Shown: positions 11,205-24,495 of the stretch, one piece after another
How the letters are laid out: each line of letters starts with the position of its first letter
How positions within the stretch are numbered: position 1 is the first letter of the stretch
Source: Atherinomorus stipes
Taxonomy: Eukaryota > Chordata > Actinopteri > Atheriniformes > Atherinidae
DNA: 64,000 nucleotides
NCBI GenBank assembly: GCA_023101725.1
Contig: JALJCO010001162.1
Location: 413,419-477,418 of the forward strand
Direction of reading: 5' to 3'
Notes under the pieces: generated by a model
Told to the model about the DNA's origin: nothing
Databases searched by the model: none
What the model saw: only the letters and a program-made list of their open reading frames with translations
Made by a program: the position numbers and the translations under genes

Positions 11205-12637
11205 TAGAGTGAAATGTCCTGCAAATAAATATTAACAAAGAGTCATGTTTCCAAGGTACATTTTAGTAATTCCTCCTGTATTTTTAAATAGTTTTCTCCC
11301 CTTCTTTTTCTTAATAACCTTGGGCTATTCATTAAAATATTCAGATTTTACAAAATGTCAGTAATTTCTGTCGACATTCTGAATACTAATATATCCATAT
11401 CAACTGATGAAATGCTGCAATGACCAAGAAATATCTTTCTTTATAACCTTCAGCTCGCCTTCGCTTTGAAGATAATTCCTTATGACTTTGGCTGTATGTT
11501 TGGGGTTGTTTTGCCCCAGAATAAATTCAGCTAAGATGAGATGCCTGCCTGATCATATTGCATGATAGATAAGAATCTAAACATCTGTGATGCCTAAAAC
11601 CTTTGCACAGTTTTGTGTCAGTGTGTCTAAACTGAGTGTATAAAGGAAATTAATGTCCATGTCCTAATCTCCAATCTTTAGAAACCTGCAAACAAGAATT
11701 TTTTTTAACAAATGTCCCCTTAACATGTTTCTTTGAAGAGGAGAGGAAACTGCAGCTTGCATGTACACTGGTAAGACTGCTTGTATGTACTGTACCTGCA
11801 TGAAGCCACAGCAGCTGTGAGACTAAAGTGGGATTACCAGAGCTGCCTTAAAAGGATTAAAGGGTTCAAGAGAAACAGAGGACCACAGGACATCTTCTGA
11901 ACCACATGGGAACGTGCACATACAAACACACACACACATACAAATGTCTATATTCCTAATCTTTTTTCAAGTGCGCTGCCACAAACTGTTTGCCCATATA
12001 ATCATAGCAACACAATCCATAAAAGCCAGTGCAGTTGACAGATATGAAAGCAGAGGAGGAAGAGGACAACAGACATGGGGAGAGAGAAAGAGATTACTGT
12101 GGAGAGCAGAAGTGAAAATCAATGTGACTTGAAATGGTGCAAGATTAAGACAGGCAGAACAAGTGCTGCTTATGTGGCTCATGAGACTGAGGATGCTCTT
12201 GTAGAAATGTTGTTTCCACTGAGGACACCAATGTTCACTGCGGTCTTTAAATGTTTTTCTCATTTTTATCTGTTGCATTGATGAAACATTTACAAACTGC
12301 AGGACCTCTTTGTTTGCAGGTTTGTGTGAACTTGTTCTGGTTTGGGGTCCTCCGGTGAACGACACCAGAAAAAAAAAACAAAACGAAAAAACAAACAAAC
12401 ATGTAATTACTGGGAAAACCAGCTTCTCACCTGCATACGGGGGATCTGGATCAAGATTGATGAGTTGAAAGTAGTGAAACTTAAACTGTTAAATTCATTG
12501 AGCTGCAGCTATAGAACAACTGATTTGATGGTTAGTAATAAAATTAATTTCACTATTTTTTAAATTCATGAACTTATGAGAATCATCCATCAACAAAAAG
12601 TGGTCTATGCAGGTCTACTTAACTACAAAAAAAAAAC
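11205..12637. other. Unassigned stretch
   Basis: No gene, repeat end or RNA was recognised. A CA-rich patch lies near 11914-11940. A 143-codon minus-strand frame at 11967-12398 is low-complexity, hydrophobic and unlike any family I know. Confidence 0.45.
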
Positions 12638-12852
12638 CAGGGTCACCAAAACTGGTCCTACGAGGTCTGCATCCTTGCAGGTTTTCAGTGTAACACACTG
12701 TTACAACACACCTGACTCAAATTAAATGGATCCAACTGCTAATGAAGTTCTGCACCTTCACTTTTTTTTTTTTTCTTGTCAGGTGTGTTTGAGCAAGGAT
12801 GCATGGAAAACCTGCAGGGCTGGGGGACCTCGTAGAACTGGTATAAACCCTG
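12638..12852. mobile_element. hAT-type MITE, same family as 5970-6188
   Basis: The left end CAGGGTCACCAAAACTGGTC and right end GAACTGGTATAAACCCTG are imperfect inverted repeats. Inner blocks CAACACACCTGACTCAAATTA and GTGTGTTTGAGCAAGGATGC are the family signature. The flanks AAAAAAAC and ATATAAAC match at 6 of 8 positions. A T12 run interrupts the centre. Confidence 0.7.
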
Positions 12853-13254
12853 ATATAAACTGTTACATAATAGTCTTATATATCCTGAAAAATCTTTGGT
12901 TGGTTTGCATGGGGTCCACAATGCCCATATAGTCTGTCTGTTATATTTAATGTATTGTTTTGTTTTGTATGTATCCAGGCTCCCTTAATAAGCTTTGAAT
13001 AGCTTTCATGGGACTGATTCACACATACTTGAGTCATGTACATTACTTGTCTTGTTTTTTATTGACAAAATGTTTTGTGTGCGAATGAATGAATAAAAAA
13101 AAATCAGTTTGCATTTTTCAAACTACTTTTATGTCTATGTTATGGGCCATACACACTGACATTTGGTGTGTTTAGGGCAGTAATGCATGTTTGTCTCATG
13201 TAAGAAATAACTGATTCCGTCAGTGTTTCAGCTGATTCAAGAAACTGAATAAGA

Positions 13255-13415
13255 GTTGGCAAGTTTGGTCCCAAAGAACCGCAGTCCTGCAGGCTTTCAG
13301 TGTTTCCCCGCTCCAACATACGTGAGTCAAATTAAATGGATCCAACAGTTTATCAAGTTCTGCTCAGTGACACGTTCGTTTCAATTAGGTGTTTTGAAAC
13401 AGAAACATCCAAAAC
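13255..13415. mobile_element. Partial hAT-type MITE
   Basis: The left half resembles the 12638 copy: GCAGTCCTGCAGGCTTTCAG, CTCCAACATACGTGAGTCAA and ATTAAATGGATCCAAC. The right end is lost or unrecognisable, so this is a truncated copy. Confidence 0.55.
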
Positions 13416-14825
13416 TTCCATATAATGGAATGAGAGAAAACCATTACTGTATTGATGCATCTTTTTTACAAAGCGGAAGCATGTAACATGGTTTTTCATA
13501 TTTTTCATGATAAACAGCAAAGAAGAAAAGTCACTCATCTATTGGATAATGCAGGACAACTTCTGCTGCCACCACATTAGAGCAAAGTGTAGAAACTGCA
13601 TTAAATCCTGGCGGTCTTGGTTTGATAATATTTCTATCAGAGCACTTATCGTGTTCTTTCACATCTGACCTTGAGCCATTACTTCCCTTATCCATGTTTT
13701 GGTTGTGTTTAGCCACAATCCCTCACTTTGAACCCATTATGTCCTTTGTCGTCCGCTTCCTGTATTTAGCAAACAGAGAATTGCATTGTAGGCGCACCAG
13801 AGTTCACATCTTTGATCCACATCATAGTTCTTTTCCACATTCACAGCTCTCCAAATGAACTTTCTACAAAGCTAGAAGCTAAATAACTGCTACATGTTAG
13901 CTCAGTAGAGAGCGCTGGTCATACTTCATGCTCAGCCACTGTGTCTGCCATGTGCACGCCACAGACTGTCCAGGTGCTGCATTTGCAAAATTTCAATCTA
14001 CACCTTTTCTGTTTCTCCATATTGTGTTGTTGCAGAGTTGAATATATACAGTATTTTTTTTTTTCTTACATTTGTACATTGATGCTGAATCATTCATCAC
14101 TTTATAGCACTGCAACTTACAAACATTTTCATTTATACTTCGTATGTCTTTTTTTTTTTTTTTTTTTTTCTCAAACTCAAGGCAAAAGAAAAGAGCCAGC
14201 AAAGTATGTGGGCAGTGAGACTAAAGACCTAGAAAAGTATGGGAGATTTTAGTGGAAATCTTTGGTGTCGCTTTTATGACTCATCCATTAACATCACTCC
14301 ATGGCCAGTCACACGACATATTATCGGTTCAACTCCACACACTAAAAAAAAAAACAGCTGGTACCAAGTTCTTCTACCTCATAAAAAACTCCAGTGTAAT
14401 AGCTATTAGTGGGAGGCACACCTATCATTGAAAAACTCCTGATTCATCTTCTCTTTTCCAAAACATGCAACCTTTTGATTAAACTGCCTCTGTACAACAT
14501 TAACAGAAACACATGCACATGCCCTGTTTACTCTTTTCTTTCTTCTTCCTCTTTAAATCTTGGTGATCTTACACATTTTGGGGCTTTTTGTATATCGTGG
14601 TCAGCAGTTGGAAGTCATCTTGGTGGTGTGCTCAAGTGCTGTATTTGTTTAGACACAAGCAATGCAAGAAGACCCTGCTTGGTACCTCCCATGATTGTCA
14701 GTTCTTTGACTTGAACTGGCAACTACGTAAAGATCTGAAAGAGGTTATTTTCCACACAGATTAAAACAATCTCTGGATCTGATTTGGGCTAAATATTCTT
14801 ATTTCAACAATGATGAATTTCACAA
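13416..14825. other. Unassigned stretch with T runs
   Basis: T tracts lie near 14056-14064 and 14150-14169. No gene or element was recognised. Small frames here run through the T tracts. Confidence 0.45.
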
Positions 14826-15186
14826 GGGCAGCTGTGGCTCAGGTGGTAGAGCAGGTTGGCCAATGATCGAAGGATCAGCAGTTCAAATCCTGATACCCCA
14901 CCCATCTTTTGTCATGCCTTTGGGCAAGACACTTAACTCTCCCTGCCTCCATTGAGGGCCTCACTTGTGTATGAATGCTCGTGAATGTTCCAGTGGTGGT
15001 TGGAGGGGCTGTAGGTGCAAAATGGCTGCCATGCTTTTGTCAGTCTGCCCCAGGGCAGCTGTGGCTACATGTGTAGCTTACCATCACCACGTATGAGTGA
15101 GAAGTGAAAGAATAATGGACCTGCTGTGAGCGCTTTGAGTGCCCTGCAAGAAAAAGCGTGATGTAAATCTAATCCATTATTATTAC
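14826..15186 (+). mobile_element. tRNA-headed SINE, copy 1
   Basis: The head GGGCAGCTGTGGCTCAGG carries a pol III A box (TGGCTCAGGTGG) and about 45 bases later a B box (CAGTTCAAATCC). The body continues through GGGCAAGACACTTAACTCT. The tail has GAGCGCTTTGAGTGCCC and ends AATCCATTATTATTA, which resembles an L2-type 3' end. ACAAG near both ends (about 14824 and 15186) may be the target duplication. A body plus LINE-like tail is the expected layout of a SINE copied by a LINE partner. Two further copies lie on - at 23331 and 50368. Confidence 0.75.
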
Positions 15187-17960
15187 AAGACAGTTTTATA
15201 AATATTGGATTATTGAGAACAAAGCAAAAATTCTGTTGTATGTAATTTCATTTCTCCTTGCTGCACTATAAGCACAGTCCCATCTGCCTCATATCTAACA
15301 AGTATTTTCACATTTATGGCAGTTATTTAGTAAAGAAAAAGTTAGCTTCTCTTAAGCCCACCCTGATGGGTAGTAGTATAACTATCCAGAGTTCCCAACA
15401 TATTCATGGATAGTGTTATAATCAAGTACTTAAAAAGAAAAGAAAAAATATATATGTTATAGCACTTTAGGGTTTTCCATTTCTCGATACGTTCAGATTT
15501 CTCTGTCTTTTCTTTTCATGCAGAAGGGAAAGATTTTTCCCACACCTTTGCATTGATGCTGTTATTCTTGTGGTAGAGCTGTCACAAATTGATTCATTTA
15601 TTTTCTGCACCCATCCATCAAGCCAGGCATTCTCCGCACGCACACAATCACAACTGTCTGAAAAAACCGCAAATATACAACATCCATGCTTTAATTTCCT
15701 GATTGCAGGACTCTGACAGATTCAGTTGATGATATGGTTCAATTTCCAGCTGCTGCAGATGTTTTCCTGCTTGTGTCCGACATAAGCCATCATACTTTAC
15801 ATTTTAATACAAGGTTGATGGTAAATTATAATTGAAAAGAAAATCCAGACACTTCCTGCAAAACTGTCAATACAGTACATTTAATACATTAAACATTTAA
15901 TATTTATCGTAAGGAATAAAATATTAAGCTTTATTTTTACAAATCAATGCACATTGATGAATAGCAAAATTCCTTAAGTCCATGTAGACCTGAAACACAG
16001 AGAGGATGTGAGGAAATGCTTATTTATTCAATATTTACTCTAAATCACAACATTTCCCTTACTGTTGAGTAGTTTTAGTACACTGACATGTATTCCCAGC
16101 AACACCTGGGAATTTAGGAGCAAAGCTTGTACCACACATACCAGACTGTCAAGGAGAATCCAACACGTTCTCATTCCCAACTCATCACATACTGACATTT
16201 GAATGGGAGGACTTGACATCACATTTTAATTAACTCCTTCTCATCTCAGGGTGTCAAATACTGACATTTTGTCAAAGCCAAAGGCATCACTGAGTTCTCA
16301 TAAGATGTCCTCAGGCACTGGTGCCCCGATGCTCCGGCAGTGGCTAAATGAGAAGCAGCCAGCAAAGGTCCGCACACAGATGCTGGAAGGGAAAATGTAA
16401 CGGGAGGGAATTGGAAGAGTTTCAGACCAGTTTCTTGTTTTGTACTGTCTCACTGACATTTTCTGGGTTAAAAAGAATACCCTTTATTAAAACACGTTAT
16501 AGGACAAACCTTCTGCAACAAGCTTCGGTTCCATTTCATTGTCTGCCATAGTGACAAGTCCTACAGCAACCACAAGCAGAAGAATATTTTATCTTGATAT
16601 CATGACATTTCAGACCTCTGCTGAAGCGTACTGAACAGTTCGGTGTGTTTATGACATCACATTTTCCTGACCGTTCATCCATGAGCTGGAAAGAGAAGCG
16701 AGTTCAAGAAACCCTCAAAATTAAAGAGAAAATCTTCTAGCTGTGTGTTTAGCCAGGCTGAGTTAAACAGAGTGTTTTTTGATCAGCCAAAACCTTTTTT
16801 GTCCATTCACCTAGAATAAATCTCTGACACTGAATGAACTCGAAGGTAAGTGCCCCATCATCACAGTTGAGGAAGTCCAATCTTTGAGGTTCAATCATCA
16901 TCATTTGTCCAATGAATACACATCAGTATCAATAAAAGGAGAATTTTTTTCCATCTATGTATGCATTTGTGCATGCAGAGCATCATTGCTCTGCAAGATG
17001 TTTTGTACAGCAGCCTGCATCACCACTTGTTGGTCTTTCTGTAGAGAATAAATGTGTCTGCAAGGCATAATTTAATCAAATTCATATCAGTCAGCTGTTT
17101 GCACAGAGGTTATTCTATTTTATGAGCTCTATTTTATTTCCTTCAATTTCAAATAATGTGCGAGCATTATAATGTTGTTTGATGTGCTTCATTCTCACAC
17201 AGTCTTGACATCCAGCCTGGTTTTGTAAGTGTTGAAATCTAATTTTAAAAATCTCTTTGCGGGGAAAATCTTGTGCACCCTCAGGACTCGGTTAGGAGGT
17301 GGGGACCCCAGCTACAGATCTGCACTGAATTTACTTGTTTTTCTGAACTGATTCTTAGTTGATAGGATGCTGTCGGCACCAACTCACAGGAAAGAGAGTC
17401 TAACCTGACTGAAGCCAGCTGGTACCTGCAGTTTTCAGCCACAGCTTAAATCACTCAGATCACTACTGAACCGTATATTCACTCACTCGCTGTCTCTCCT
17501 CATTGGCTAACTGCTGTTTCACAACCAGGGGGTGTCCCTTGAGGTAAAAGAAGAAAAAAAGAATCTCATTGCCATAGCTACAGCGACCAGGCATGACAGC
17601 AACAGCATTAATTATTTTAGCATTGGGAGCGACTGAGGCTGACGCCTGGTGGGACAGCAGTGGAGGGCCTATAGTAATTAACCACTGCCTGCTCTCACGT
17701 GTCATTTCCTGTGCCCTGGGTGTGTAAGCGGGTGGTGGTGGTGGTGGTGGGGGTGTTCTCCTGTAATTACTGCCTGTTCAATTTCTTATCTTTGCTCTCA
17801 TTAGTTTGATTGTTTGGCTAAAGTGAGCATGTTTGAGCAAGTTTAGATGGCAGTTATCTGCTTTTTTTGTCCCCTCCCCCCTTTTTCAACCAGCCAACCA
17901 AACTTTATCTATTAAACACCTTTTATAATATAAAGTATTGCACAAAGTACTTCACAGCAT
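15187..17960. other. Long unassigned stretch
   Basis: Nothing coding was recognised in almost 2.8 kb. A TGG-rich simple repeat lies near 17729-17755. The last 40 bases before 17960 (GTATTGCACAAAGTACTTCA) resemble a LINE 3' tail. No convincing exon was found. Confidence 0.45.
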
Positions 17961-18880
17961 TAATAATAATAATAATAATAATACATTTTATTTGAAAGTG
18001 CCTTTTCAAAACACCCAAGGACACTGTACAGGCAGATAAAACATTAAAAACAGGAAGCTAAAACAGTAAAAATGCAACCATTAAAGGTACCACAGAAAAC
18101 AAAAACAACAGGAAGTAAAATAGGGAGAGAGGAAAAAAACAAAAACAATATTGGAGTGATGCATATGGACTAGGTGGAATAAGACTGTCTGGACAGGAAA
18201 GTTTTGAGTCTGGATTTGAAAAGAGGGAAGGAGTCCAGAGTACGGAGATCAGGAGGGAGGGAATTCCAGAGATGGGGAGCAGAGCGACTAAATGCCCGGT
18301 TCCCCATTGAGACAAGACGGACTGGGGGAACGGAGAGCTGGAAGGTGTGGGAGGATCGAAGGGAGCGGGTAGGGGTGTTAACGTGAAGGAGATCTGACAT
18401 GTAAGATGGAGCCAAGTTATGGAGGGCCTTGAATGTAGTGAGGAGGAGTTTGAAGATAATTCTTTGTTTGATGGGGAGCCAGTGGAGTCGTTGCAGGATG
18501 GGAGTGATATGATGAGAAATGGGGGTCCGAGTGATCAGGCATGCTGCAGAGTTTCTGTTGGGACTTGTTTGGAAGGCCGAAAAGAAGTGAATTACAGTAT
18601 CAATACGAGAAGTGATGAGACTGTGAACAAGGATGGTGGTGGTTTGGGGAGTGAGAGAGGGACGGAGACGAGAGATGTTACGCAGGTGGAAGTAGGCGGA
18701 CCGGGTGATGTTGTTAAAGTGAGACTGGAAGGAGAGTGTGCTGTGGAGGACGACACCCAGACTCTTAACCTGAGGGGAAGGGAGGACAGTTGAGTCATCG
18801 ATGGTAATCGAGAAGTTATTGGCTTTGGATGGGCAATTGAAAGGATTGCCCATCAACCTCCCATTCCTCTATACACCCTA
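17961..18880 (-). mobile_element. 5'-truncated L2-type LINE
   Basis: The element reads on the minus strand. Its 3' end is an (ATT)n tail (17961-17982), preceded by a CAGTGTCCTTGGGTGTTTTG block, the hallmark 3' end of fish L2-type LINEs. Upstream lies the end of the reverse-transcriptase frame (18170-18856). The 5' part is missing from about 18880, the usual result of incomplete reverse transcription. Confidence 0.85.
18170..18856 (-). pseudogene. L2-type LINE ORF2, C-terminal 228 codons
   Basis: The single minus-strand frame contains LPSPQVKSLGVVLHSTLSFQ, FHLRNISRLRPSLTP, HHITPILQRLHWLPIKQRI and RAFSRSAPHLWNSLPPDLR. These are the conserved blocks of the end of the reverse-transcriptase protein in L2/CR1-type LINEs. 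In the intact protein this part follows the polymerase palm, so the catalytic FADD motif and the endonuclease are missing. There is no stop or frameshift over 228 codons, which suggests a fairly young insertion, although it cannot copy itself. The stop is followed directly by the LINE 3' tail. Confidence 0.85.
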
Positions 18881-20194
18881 TACCCAATTTCCAACACACC
18901 TTTATCACCACACAGATTACTATGTGGCTGAGCACAGAGGAGCCAGGTAAGGAAAGACTATCACAGGAGCCGTCTGCATGAGAAGTCGACCGGTCCACAG
19001 CTACCAGGGCACCGACACGGGCCTCTGCCAAAAGACCAATACCACTGACAGTCAGTGACATGCCGTGAGCTCTAGGGTTAGATAGGCAGGCTGTCACAAA
19101 TTGCCACCAACGGATCAATGACTATGTATATGTGCAGGCAGGCGAGTGTCTGCTTAATCTAACAAATTAAGATTGTAAGACAGCATGAAAAACTAAAACA
19201 ATGATTTAATAACAGTCCCCAGACTCTCTTAATTACTTTTATATCTCGTAACAACACAGCACCATCCTTGTTTAAGACTGAGAAACAGCATCTGCAGTGC
19301 AAAAAAGATTTTGCTCAAGAGTCCACACAGATAGCGGAATATGAAAGTAACAACCAAAAGCAACAAATGGGCTTATGTTGAACAGTTTAATGTACATGCA
19401 GCAACTCTTGCACTTAATTCAAGCCATTCACACGGTTATCCTGGTTGACATTGACTATTAAGAACAAACATTTAAAAATCTATAAACAACAACACCATGC
19501 TTGATGATAATCACCATTCTGACACAATACAATGACCACTGCCATCACAGAGACAGAGAGTTTAGACTTTCTCTATTTGAAGATTAAGTCCATGCAGCTG
19601 TCCGGCTAAGTTGTTGATCACAGTGTTGTAAATTTCCTCTGTCTTAGCCTTCAGTTTGATGAGGCTCTCAAATTTTAATGACCCCCAAATTTGACATTTT
19701 TCCTCAAAAGAAAGACGTTAAAATTGTTTAATCCTCTTTTGTGCTGTCATCCTGCCGGGTAAGCCTTCCAGTTAGCTTGAGAGCAAAGTATCAATTCACC
19801 AACGCTTTGAATATATGTAGCCCACTGGCAAAGAAAAGTAATGGTAAAAAAAAAAAAAAAAAAAAGGCAGCATAGCAATCTACCTTTTCATGTAAATTAT
19901 GTTTTTGTGGAGAAACTGACTGCGCATATGCGAACACACATCATTGTGATAATATGAGAGGTAAAGGCAGCGCAGCACTGCACACTCAGAGGTGTGGCCT
20001 TGACCTTAATGCACCACAAAGGTGAGTTACTTGTCTGCCTGACCGGGAAGTGGCGTTATTGAGTCATTTTATTGAACAATGAAAAGTCCTAAAAGCTATC
20101 ACTTTATAAATTATTAGTAAAATTGCCTTGTTGGAAATCATAATTGGAAAAAAGATATATATGAATAATAACTATTGAAGAAATAGACTAATCC
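18881..20194. other. Unassigned stretch
   Basis: No gene or repeat family was recognised. An A run lies at about 19848-19864. A 100-codon minus-strand frame at 18816-19118 overlaps the LINE edge and looks like chance. Confidence 0.45.
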
Positions 20195-21185
20195 GACGAG
20201 TGTTTTGTGTGTTGCGCCATCTTGTGGCGCTGCCATTGCAACGGTGGTGAGTCCCAATTACCTTCTATCTGTTAACATGGAAAGCAGCGTAAATATCTGG
20301 ATTTACAACGTTGGACAGTCGTCTAAGGTCATGATAACCTATAGGTATGTTATCTCTAAAGTATTGTGACATTTATTTATTTTTTACATCGGAGCATTAA
20401 TTTAAACTACTATTCATCTCCGGAACACTGGAATAACACGGAAATCTTGTGATGACTTAAAAGAGAGTTTTAAAAAACTAAACTCTTTCAAAGGTCATTA
20501 CTTTTCCATTTTGTCCTATATTTGGCTTTTGGTATTGTTTAAGGACTGCAGCAACAGACCATGTAGTCTTCACATGTCCTGCAGACAAAACTAAAGGCTG
20601 CAGGACACCGTCTTCCTGATCCATTTGTGTTTGCGACTGGATTATTTTTTATTTTCTGGTCCCAACGTTGCCCTGATCAAAGCAAATAATGTTATATTTC
20701 ACAATATCTCCCAGATTAGTCATTAACTCGCAGCAACACTACAGCTATCTCTGTTAGCATTAGCGAGCATAATAACATTATGCGCGTGTCATTTTTGGGA
20801 GCATAGATACGTGAAATAAAATGTCAGTGTTCGCCATAATTTACCATGTTTTTGTTGTTGGGGATTAAATCCAATGAGTTCTCCACTGTGGCAGCAAGTT
20901 ATTCCTCCTCTGCTCGGAGTCAGATATTCCTCCCCGATACGAACACACTGACAGTCGACTGAGCAGCAGCGTCCACTTTTGTCAGACAGCAGAAATCTTC
21001 ATGAAATAAACGTCTGTGATCTTCCCATTCACTTCTTACCACAATTAAACCAGGAATGGGACAGTCCTTCCAGATTTCCTCCATATTGTTAAGAAAAAAG
21101 TCAGATTCTCATCTGTTCTCACAACACATGAACAGAAAGGCCACCGTTGCAATGGCGGACAGTCTAGTTGTGGCGTTTGGCCAGA
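20195..21185. mobile_element. Inverted-repeat element around CCATTGCAACGGTGG
   Basis: CCATTGCAACGGTGG at about 20233 recurs in inverse orientation at about 21138. Flanking sequence pairs less perfectly: TTGTGGCGCTG on the left, TTGTGGCGTTTGG (direct) on the right, and inner blocks containing GGACAGTC and ATCTGGA on both sides. The roughly 1-kb span has no coding frame. It is probably an old non-autonomous DNA element; its exact ends are not resolved. Confidence 0.5.
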
Positions 21186-22876
21186 CTGGTATATAGAAAA
21201 AAAATACAAAAACTAATTATTAAAATGGAATTATTTCATCTACTGTATTCCTTTCTTCCTTGGGTAGGCAGTGCCTACCCTGACTGCACACCACTGCTAA
21301 CAGTGTCCCTGCAGCCATGGGCGACACGACCCACAGTGCAGAGGGCTTCCTCTGAAAAACACTGGAAAATACATAAAATGATCAAATGCATACAAATAGT
21401 AAAACAGTACAGACTAAAAAGAATTTTTTAAAAGATCAAACAAAAAGCATTAAATTATTAATGAAATATTGAATATTTTAAAATAAAATGTCCCTCAAAG
21501 AAAAAAAGGTTTTCATTATATCTTTACCTTATTTATGCACTTTGATGAAGTAGAATGAATAATCAGTCTTTTTGGACTTTTCACATCAGAGTAGCATTTT
21601 AAGATGCCGTTGTATCAAAGAGAACTGATGATCCAGACCAACTTGATCCACTACTTGCACCGATGCTCACAACCAATCCACTTGGGTGCATCCAAGCTGA
21701 TTTTGAAACGGGGATTAGGAGGCTGCAAACCTAGCTCATAGGAAACTTCTTTTATTGATGATCTATTTAATCACTTTAAAATAGTCTGACATAATACATG
21801 TATGATTATGATTTAATGACAGGTTTATGAGTCATCCTGTGTGTGAATATGAGTTTCTGTGCATGCACATACATGCATTAAACCCAGCCACTGTGTATTT
21901 TTAGATCTGATGTGATATAGTGTGATGACACTGGCATTTCAATATCTTTTCACGAAGCAGAAGATTTTTCCTGTAAAACGATGAGCTCATTCTTCCAACG
22001 GAGAACTGCTGCTCTACTCCGGCATGTTTTATTCAGAGGTGACATCATGTTACTGGAAGACTTTGCTTCCCTGTGAAGGTCGTGAAGCAGAAACAAAGCT
22101 GAAACTGGAGTGAGCGCTTGTGAAAAACAGCCAAATTATGTTTCCAATCTTCTGAAATACAGTTTTGTAGTTTATGCCTCTGGTGATTTTCTCCAAACTT
22201 CTGTGAACCAGAAACCTTATCGCACATTCTGTAACCACCCACACACATACTGTACAAACACACACTGACAACAGCTATGAGCGTCCCACATGGACAGGCA
22301 CAATGTGGATGCACATGCCGAGTTGCCCCTCTGAAACTCTCCGCTGTGCAGTCTGAAAGCTTCCAAACTGCTTTCCGCCCCCTCACCTCCTGTCTGTATT
22401 CCATCTCCATCCATCTTTCCATCCATCTTTTAATCCAACCATGCCTCTTCTGTCCCCCTTTTATTTCCCCCTCTTTTACAGTCGTTCTCCTGTTTCTAAG
22501 GTCCTGGTATGGAAGTGTCAGTCTGGAACAGAAACTTTGTCAAAAGCAGTTAGTCACTCAGTGCGTCTGCATTTGTTGGATGTGGAAATATACGGTAAGA
22601 AATACAGCAGTCCGATTACAAGGAAAATATTCTGAAGATGCTTAAATTTAGAGGTGAATATAAGAGAGAAGAATACAGTTTTTCCAGAATAAGTTGAATT
22701 GAAATTATTTAATTGAATAAAAAGGAAGAAGAAACAACCATTGGTTCTACAAATAATTGACAATTTAGCAAAGAACTAATTTAAACATAGTATTTTTAAG
22801 CACTTAGATGACCAGTCTGTCAAAAAGGCCCAATTTCTTTAGTTGCATCAAATACACCAAAAACGACATACGTAGT
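21186..22876. other. Unassigned stretch
   Basis: A short palindrome TAGGCAGTGCCTA lies near 21266. No gene was recognised. Overlapping frames on both strands at 22045-22763 have no family resemblance. Confidence 0.45.
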
Positions 22877-23330
22877 TTAAAGTGCTGATGACACGTTTGA
22901 CATTTTTCTCCATGTTTTATCGACCAAAATGTTCTTCAGGATGATCTATGTAACAGAAACAACGCAGCTGCATAGATGGGTTTTTAGAAAACATCGCTGC
23001 ATTTCAGCACATCTGACCAGACTGTGGCGCTGTTAGCCGAAACCGGACGTGACGTCTACTGGAGAACGTTCTCAGCTCATTTAACACTGAAGTAAATGGC
23101 TTCATTGCAGTTTTTAAGTTCCTTTTCCAGTTTTACAGACGAACAGTAACAACTTAACCTTCAAATTGTATTGACACTTAATGGTTAAAAGCTCGTAAGT
23201 AAAGCGTTTGTTTATTTACGTTTCCTACGGATCCAGAATTTTATTTTGAAGAGGATAAAGCAGCAGGTCGGACTTACCAGTTACCAGCGGGACCTCTCCG
23301 CACATCTCTCCTGTCTACAGCCTCTGTTTA

Positions 23331-23604
23331 TAGTAATAATGATAATGGATTAGATTTATGTCGCGCTTTTCAAGGCACTCAAAGTGCTCACAGTAGATCC
23401 ATTATTCTTTCACTCCTCATTCATACGTGGTGATGGTAAGCTACACATGTAGCCACAGCTGCCCTGGGGCAGACTGACAGAAACGTGGCAGCCATTTTGC
23501 GCCTACGGCCCCTCCAACCACCACCGGAACATTCACACGCATTCATACAAGGCAAGGGGGGTTAAGTGCCTTGCCCAAGGACACAACAACAGATGGTTCC
23601 CAGA
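23331..23604 (-). mobile_element. SINE copy 2, head missing, inside family C
   Basis: This is the reverse complement of the tail and body of the 14826 SINE: TAATGGATTAGATTTATG, GCACTCAAAGTGCTCACAG and CTTGCCCAAGGACA. TGTTTA flanks both sides (23325-23330 and 23605-23610). The matching place in family C copy 2 reads GTGTCTGTTTACTGGAGC with no insert, so the insertion is proven by the empty site. The tRNA-like head is absent, so it was 5'-truncated. Confidence 0.85.
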
Positions 23605-24495
23605 TGTTTACTGGAGCTTCAGCCACCAACGTTTTGAGACTTCTAACACATGAAACTGTGATCATGTCCTCTGGAATATTCTTTTTCAACCATTGTTGCT
23701 TCATCCGATCGGTCATACAGCTGCTGTATGGACAAACAGCTGCTGCTCGGTTACATGAGGACGTCTCCGGTCATCAGATCTCCTTCAGCTGCTTCCAAAG
23801 ATGCATCCTTCCCTCCATCTTTATGAACGGGAACTATTTAAAAACTTGACTAAAACCATGTAAGTTATCTTCTAATTTCTTAAAGGCTAATTATTTACCG
23901 TGGCTAGCCATTAGCCACGAGCTAACTTTTTTAGCTTTTTAGCAGCGAGCTAGCACAGGGGACGAGTGCCTCTTCTCTGTCACACCAGTGCAGCTCTTTA
24001 ACAGTTGTGGGTCTGCTTGTTCTGGATAGCTCCTTACAGTTCTGAGTCCACTTGGTGTGGGCATTGCAGGCTTTTAGCTGAACTGAGTGGACTTGAGGTT
24101 GGTAGACAGACTGTAGACAGCTGACTACAGTTCTCCTGTGGTTCCAGCTTGTAAAATGTGATTTTCCCCAAAATCTTCAGCAGCATCATCACTCTTCTGA
24201 ACTAGCTGATGATCCCAGCACACAAACCAGTTCCAATCTAGCTGTTCTGGAGCCATCTTTCACGTTTTCCACTGCTTAGATTATACATGAAACTCAATGA
24301 GCTGACCGCAACTCCGTATCTCGCTGACGTCACGTCAAGGAGGCTAGGTTCGCTAGTGAAAAAGCTATTAGTGCTTAGCTGTGCCTCTTTAACACTGGAT
24401 ATTTACGTAAATACACATCTGATTAACTTCTAACTGCACAGAACTACTTATTTTGTCTTGGTGTGTTGTTGTATGGCAAAGTTACTTGAAGTTAA

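Noticed and set aside
11967..12398. 143-codon minus-strand open frame
   Set aside because: Its composition is hydrophobic and low in complexity, it has no domain, and overlapping frames exist on the other strand.
14826..14900. Stand-alone tRNA gene
   Set aside because: The tRNA-like text continues into a SINE body and LINE-like tail that recur at 23331 and 50368.
22045..22645. Overlapping 120-codon frames on both strands
   Set aside because: Frames on opposite strands overlap with no family resemblance and no splice context, so they are probably chance.
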